A stretch of 8,029 nt of DNA, taken from the NCBI GenBank assembly GCA_021158375.1, contig JAGGUS010000033.1, forward strand, positions 1 to 8,029, in the 5' to 3' direction. The notes beneath the pieces were generated by a model. It was given only the letters and a program-made list of their open reading frames with translations. It had not been told where the DNA came from and searched no databases. The DNA comes from Thermoprotei archaeon. Its GTDB lineage: Archaea; Thermoproteota; Thermoprotei; QMSL01; B3-G16. Position 1 is the first letter of the stretch; each line of letters starts with the position of its first letter. Made by a program: the position numbers and the translations under genes. Of this stretch, positions 5,903 to 8,029 are shown in pieces.

Positions 5903-5931
5903 TCATACATCTAATCTAGATGGGTGATATA

Positions 5932-6762
5932 ATGAGAGTGTTTGTGTTAGGACTGGATGGAACAGATTACTATTTGGTTCAGAAATGGAATTTAAAGTGG
6001 ATACTCCAAAGAACTAATGGGACTTTTAATATTGGAAAAGAGTACTTTGGTGATATTGATGAGCCATATTCTCCTGTAATATGGACAAGTGTAATTACTG
6101 GAAAGAAGCCTAGTGAACACAAGATAAAAAATTGGTGGATCTACAATGGAATTTTAAATAAACTACGCTTTTTGCCTATCATTAGGCACATTAAAGGAAA
6201 AAGAAAGATATTGTGGCGATTGGGAATTAAACCCCATGTACCTAATCGTAGGGACTTAAAGTGTGATACTATCTTTGATATTGTAAAACCATCTGTTGCA
6301 GTTTATGTTCCAGGATACAATGATTCTACTGAGTTTCATATGAAACTTTTGAACTGTCGATTAAAAGGAATAAATGATTACATTAATGTGATATGGAAAA
6401 TCCATGAAGAGAGGAAGAGAGCAACATTTAGGGCACTCGAAGAAAATAATGATTGGAAACTTTTCATGACATATTTTGATCTAGGTGATTTAATGGGGCA
6501 TATATTTATAACACAACAATTAAAAATGATGAAAGTTTACTTTGAGTTGAACAGATTAACTGGTAAACTTTACAAATACGTTACTAGCTTGTTTGATGAT
6601 GTGGTGTTCCTAGTTATTTCAGATCATGGTATGACTGTCAGCGAGGACGGTGTTAGTGGGAGACACACTTGCTATGCTTTCTGGAGTCTTAATATTGATG
6701 AGAATTGGAAACCCAAGGATTTTACAGATTTCTTTTATAAGATACAGGAGTGGGTAAAATGA
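5932..6762 (+). CDS. Alkaline-phosphatase-superfamily hydrolase (type I phosphodiesterase/nucleotide pyrophosphatase-like)
   Basis: This 276-residue protein shows the metal and nucleophile motifs of the superfamily. VFVLGLDGTD has Asp9. SPVIWTSVITGKKPSEHKI (48-66) is the nucleophile region, probably Thr52. YFDLGDLMGH has Asp186 and His190, VISDHGM has Asp231-His232, and GRHTCYAFWSLN has His245. All expected metal ligands seem present, so it should be active on a phosphate or sulfate mono- or diester. It is short compared with many relatives. Archaeal members often sit with glycosyltransferases and may act on phosphorylated glycan or lipid intermediates, but the substrate is unknown. There is no signal peptide, so it is cytoplasmic. 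GGTGAT at 5923-5928 fixes the start at 5932; the in-frame ATG at 5920 would include the binding site itself. Its codons look more AT-rich than the glycosyltransferase's (GAA/AAA frequent), a possible sign of different origin. Confidence 0.82.
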   Translation: MRVFVLGLDGTDYYLVQKWNLKWILQRTNGTFNIGKEYFGDIDEPYSPVIWTSVITGKKPSEHKIKNWWIYNGILNKLRFLPIIRHIKGKRKILWRLGIKPHVPNRRDLKCDTIFDIVKPSVAVYVPGYNDSTEFHMKLLNCRLKGINDYINVIWKIHEERKRATFRALEENNDWKLFMTYFDLGDLMGHIFITQQLKMMKVYFELNRLTGKLYKYVTSLFDDVVFLVISDHGMTVSEDGVSGRHTCYAFWSLNIDENWKPKDFTDFFYKIQEWVK

Positions 6763-6783
6763 GACCAATTAGAGCATTTAAAT
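6749..6783 (+). repeat. Direct repeat, copy 2: junction between hydrolase and membrane protein
   Basis: This is AGTGGGT (6749-6755), AAAA, then TGAGACCAATTAGAGCATT and TAAAT, matching 5815-5851. Here both sides are functional: the hydrolase ends EWVK-stop and the membrane protein starts MRPIRAF. In copy 1 the methyltransferase likewise ends KWVG-stop. The aligned coding junctions argue for shared ancestry and not chance. Confidence 0.75.
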
Positions 6784-7154
6784 CCAATCCAAGAAACTTC
6801 CTACTTAGACTGTGGGCATATTTTAGGAGAGGGCACTCAGCATATCTTTCATTTATTTTGTCATTTGCAAATTTTGTTGTTCTACAATATAGATTACTGA
6901 TCCAGTATGTTCCATTTCTCAAATACTTATTCATGAACATAATAATATTTGCTATAGTGTTTGTTGCTGTATATGTGCCGATTGCTATCATAATAGGCTA
7001 TCTAGACTATAAGAAGATGGTTGTACCTGTAGAACTGGAAATTTCGGCAAGAGCATCTCCTTGGTTTAAAGACTTAGCACAAGCACTAATACTAATCGCA
7101 GAAGGGAAGAACAGAGAGGCCGTAGAAATACTTAAAAAATGGACATCCAAGTAA
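6759..7154 (+). CDS. Small conserved-looking protein with two predicted transmembrane helices
   Basis: This 131-residue protein of unknown function has a basic, aromatic N-terminus (MRPIRAF, then FLLRLWAYFRRG at about 14-25). Two hydrophobic segments follow at about 28-49 and 57-81, then a soluble tail (about 84-131) that ends in an amphipathic helical stretch, DLAQALILIAEGKNREAVEI. The tail resembles a single TPR-like helix pair, but too little of it is present to call a domain. Its ATG overlaps the hydrolase stop in an ATGA, and AGGAG at 6746-6750 lies eight bases upstream, so the two are translated together. A membrane partner or anchor for the hydrolase or the glycan machinery is a reasonable inference. 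The first six codons also occur in the upstream repeat copy. The minus-strand ORF across this region is a shadow. Confidence 0.75.
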   Translation: MRPIRAFKSNPRNFLLRLWAYFRRGHSAYLSFILSFANFVVLQYRLLIQYVPFLKYLFMNIIIFAIVFVAVYVPIAIIIGYLDYKKMVVPVELEISARASPWFKDLAQALILIAEGKNREAVEILKKWTSK

Positions 7155-7170
7155 ACTTACCGCTGTAAGT
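7155..7170 (+). other. Short hairpin immediately after the membrane protein stop codon
   Basis: ACTTAC (7155-7160) and GTAAGT (7165-7170) form a perfect 6-base-pair stem with a 4-base CGCT loop, starting at the base after the TAA stop. No T run follows, so it is not a classical terminator, but it could define or protect the transcript's 3' end. Confidence 0.3.
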
Positions 7171-7457
7171 AGTCATAAAGATCAGAGATAAAATAGTTTC
7201 TACATTATGAGTAAAGACTAGAGAGATCTTTACTGGTTTGTAAAGATAAAGCTCAAAGGATATTAATCTTGCCATACACGCTTTTTCTACGCAGTTCTTC
7301 CAGATGTGCATACTAGTACGCTATATTTCTTCCATTATGTGTTGAAGGTGAAGTTTGCAAGTTTGGTTATGTTTTACAAGTATCAGGCTCTTTCTCAGAT
7401 TAACATCAAGAGAAATCAATTTCTTAGGGTTGTATGGTTTATATATCATCTAGGGAG
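7171..7457. other. Intergenic stretch without a supported gene; contains one hairpin
   Basis: The only clear structure is AGTAAAGA (7210-7217) with TCTTTACT (7227-7234), an 8-base-pair perfect stem with a 9-base loop; GTAAAGA recurs at about 7240. A plus-strand frame from GTG 7306 to TAA 7468-7470 would give 54 residues rich in aromatic and hydrophobic residues, but it has no ribosome binding site and its end lies inside the guide RNA gene on the other strand, so I do not call it a gene. Confidence 0.3.
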
Positions 7458-7507
7458 TCAGCCCTTGTAAGCCTCTTCATTTATCCGCTTAGCTCAGCTT
7501 CATCATC
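7458..7507 (-). ncRNA. C/D box sRNA (archaeal 2'-O-methylation guide)
   Basis: Read on the minus strand the elements follow in the right order and spacing. Box C is ATGATGA (7506-7500, preceded by G). Guide 1 is AGCTGAGCTAAG (7499-7488), then box D' CGGA (7487-7484), a 3-base spacer TAA, box C' ATGAAGA (7480-7474), guide 2 GGCTTACAAGGG (7473-7462) and box D CTGA (7461-7458). Boxes C and D are perfect; C' and D' each carry one change, as is usual for the internal boxes. Both guides are 12 bases, the archaeal norm. Such RNAs assemble with L7Ae, Nop5 and fibrillarin and direct methylation at the target nucleotide paired to the fifth base upstream of D or D'. There is no clear terminal stem. The gene starts about 17 bases after the phosphoribosyltransferase stop on the same strand and might come from its transcript or from a weak TATA-like sequence overlapping that gene's end. 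Confidence 0.75.
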
Positions 7508-7523
7508 TGGTTAATAGGAGAGT

Positions 7524-8029
7524 TTAAGTATTATTAACTTTTTCTAGGTCAGGATACCAAAGCGCTCGCCTTTTGATACCTTCTATGTAGTCTAAGACTT
7601 CTTCATCTGTTAGGTCATACCATAATTGATATGCGTCTGCTACGGCAAAGCCGTAAATGCTTGAACGTATGTTTGGACAGACTATCAGATCTACTTCAGG
7701 GGCTATCATAATTAAAGATGGTATGGGAGCGGTTGGAGAAGCGATGATTATACGTGAGGCTCTTAGATTTTTAATGAACTTTACAGCTACTAACATCGTA
7801 TAGCCAGAGGCTATGCCATCATCGACTAATATCACATCCTTATCCTTTATGTCATATTTATTGGAACCTCTAAATTTAGAGATAAGAGCTCTCATTTCAT
7901 TGGTAGCTCTCTTTATTTGTCTATCAATAAGATCCTCCTCTAAACCTAGCATGTTAAGTAATCTCTCATTAAGGATTATAGTACCATCAGGAGCTATAGC
8001 TCCGAAGCCAGCTTCAGTATTCCATGGAA
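7524..8029 (-). CDS. Phosphoribosyltransferase, N-terminus outside the window (COG1926-like)
   Basis: The frame stays open to the window edge, so the 167 visible residues are the C-terminal part; the ATG at 7952 is internal. The visible protein begins PWNTEAGFGAIAPDGTIIL, followed by a helical segment and then VILVDDGIASGYTM, the PRPP-binding loop with the acidic pair of type I phosphoribosyltransferases. IIIASPTAPI and VDLIVCPN continue the Rossmann-like core, and YQLWYDLTDEEV closes it. The N-[PT]E-x-[AG]-x-GA-[IV] start and the QxY/W-x-x tail are typical of the predicted phosphoribosyltransferase family COG1926, often annotated as orotate/purine PRT-like with unknown substrate. The missing upstream part should hold the first strand and the KIG-type segment. 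It is complete at the 3' end and is followed by the guide RNA gene. Confidence 0.85.
   Translation of the reverse strand, partial: PWNTEAGFGAIAPDGTIILNERLLNMLGLEEDLIDRQIKRATNEMRALISKFRGSNKYDIKDKDVILVDDGIASGYTMLVAVKFIKNLRASRIIIASPTAPIPSLIMIAPEVDLIVCPNIRSSIYGFAVADAYQLWYDLTDEEVLDYIEGIKRRALWYPDLEKVNNT

Noticed and set aside
6722..6991. Minus-strand ORF across the hydrolase/membrane protein junction.
   Set aside because: It is a shadow of two well-supported plus-strand genes and shows no domain features.
23..7411. TTAACATCAAGAG appears near the window start (about 21-33) and again near 7400.
   Set aside because: A 13-base match is expected about once by chance in an AT-rich window of this size, and the flanks do not extend the match in a structured way.
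7306..7470. A 54-codon plus-strand ORF rich in Phe, Tyr and Leu.
   Set aside because: It has no ribosome binding site or clear promoter, and its 3' end overlaps the much better supported C/D box RNA on the other strand.
1..8029. CRISPR arrays, tRNA/rRNA genes, transposases or terminal inverted repeats.
   Set aside because: I looked for regularly spaced repeats, T-arm and D-arm patterns and long terminal repeats on both strands and found none I could support.

Overview
The window looks like chromosomal DNA of an AT-rich, probably hyperthermophilic crenarchaeon (Thermoproteota). The grounds are TATA-box promoters about 25 bases upstream of gene starts, GGAGG and GGTGAT ribosome binding sites mixed with apparently leaderless starts, heavy use of AGA/AGG and ATA codons, a VapBC pair, a nucleotidyltransferase-HEPN protein and an archaeal-type C/D box guide RNA. 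I cannot name a genus. All family assignments come from motif recognition, not from a search.

Layout. (1) 1-1113: a BadF/NAGK-type sugar kinase whose TATA box lies inside a perfect 20-base palindrome. (2) 1203-1592: a small three-helix membrane protein of unknown function. (3) 1699-2398, minus strand: a VapBC toxin-antitoxin operon. A single base appears to have changed the canonical ATGA stop/start overlap to ACGA, leaving the PIN toxin without a standard start codon. (4) 2430-3230: about 800 bases without an intact gene, holding a decayed stretch resembling the C-terminal half of FdhD. (5) 3231-4004: a nucleotidyltransferase fused to a HEPN-like domain, with a GC-rich hairpin in its leader. 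(6) 4057-4425, minus strand: a probable decayed gene, divergent from the next one and sharing a symmetric TATA element with it.

(7) 4489-7154 is a surface-glycan-type cluster on the plus strand. It contains a family 2 glycosyltransferase, a translationally coupled but frameshifted SAM-dependent methyltransferase pseudogene, an alkaline-phosphatase-superfamily hydrolase with its own promoter, and a small two-helix membrane protein coupled to it by an ATGA overlap. The junction 'end of upstream gene / start of the membrane protein' occurs twice, after the methyltransferase and after the hydrolase. This suggests the hydrolase segment entered, or was duplicated into, an older methyltransferase-membrane protein junction. 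(8) 7458-7507, minus strand: a well-formed C/D box sRNA with two 12-base guides; one guide is complementary to the conserved U8-to-D-arm segment of tRNAs. (9) 7524-8029, minus strand: a phosphoribosyltransferase that runs off the window.

The window shows much gene decay (three pseudogenes and one damaged start) around toxin-like and glycan genes, typical of an accessory region. I do not see CRISPR arrays, tRNA or rRNA genes, or a recognisable transposase.
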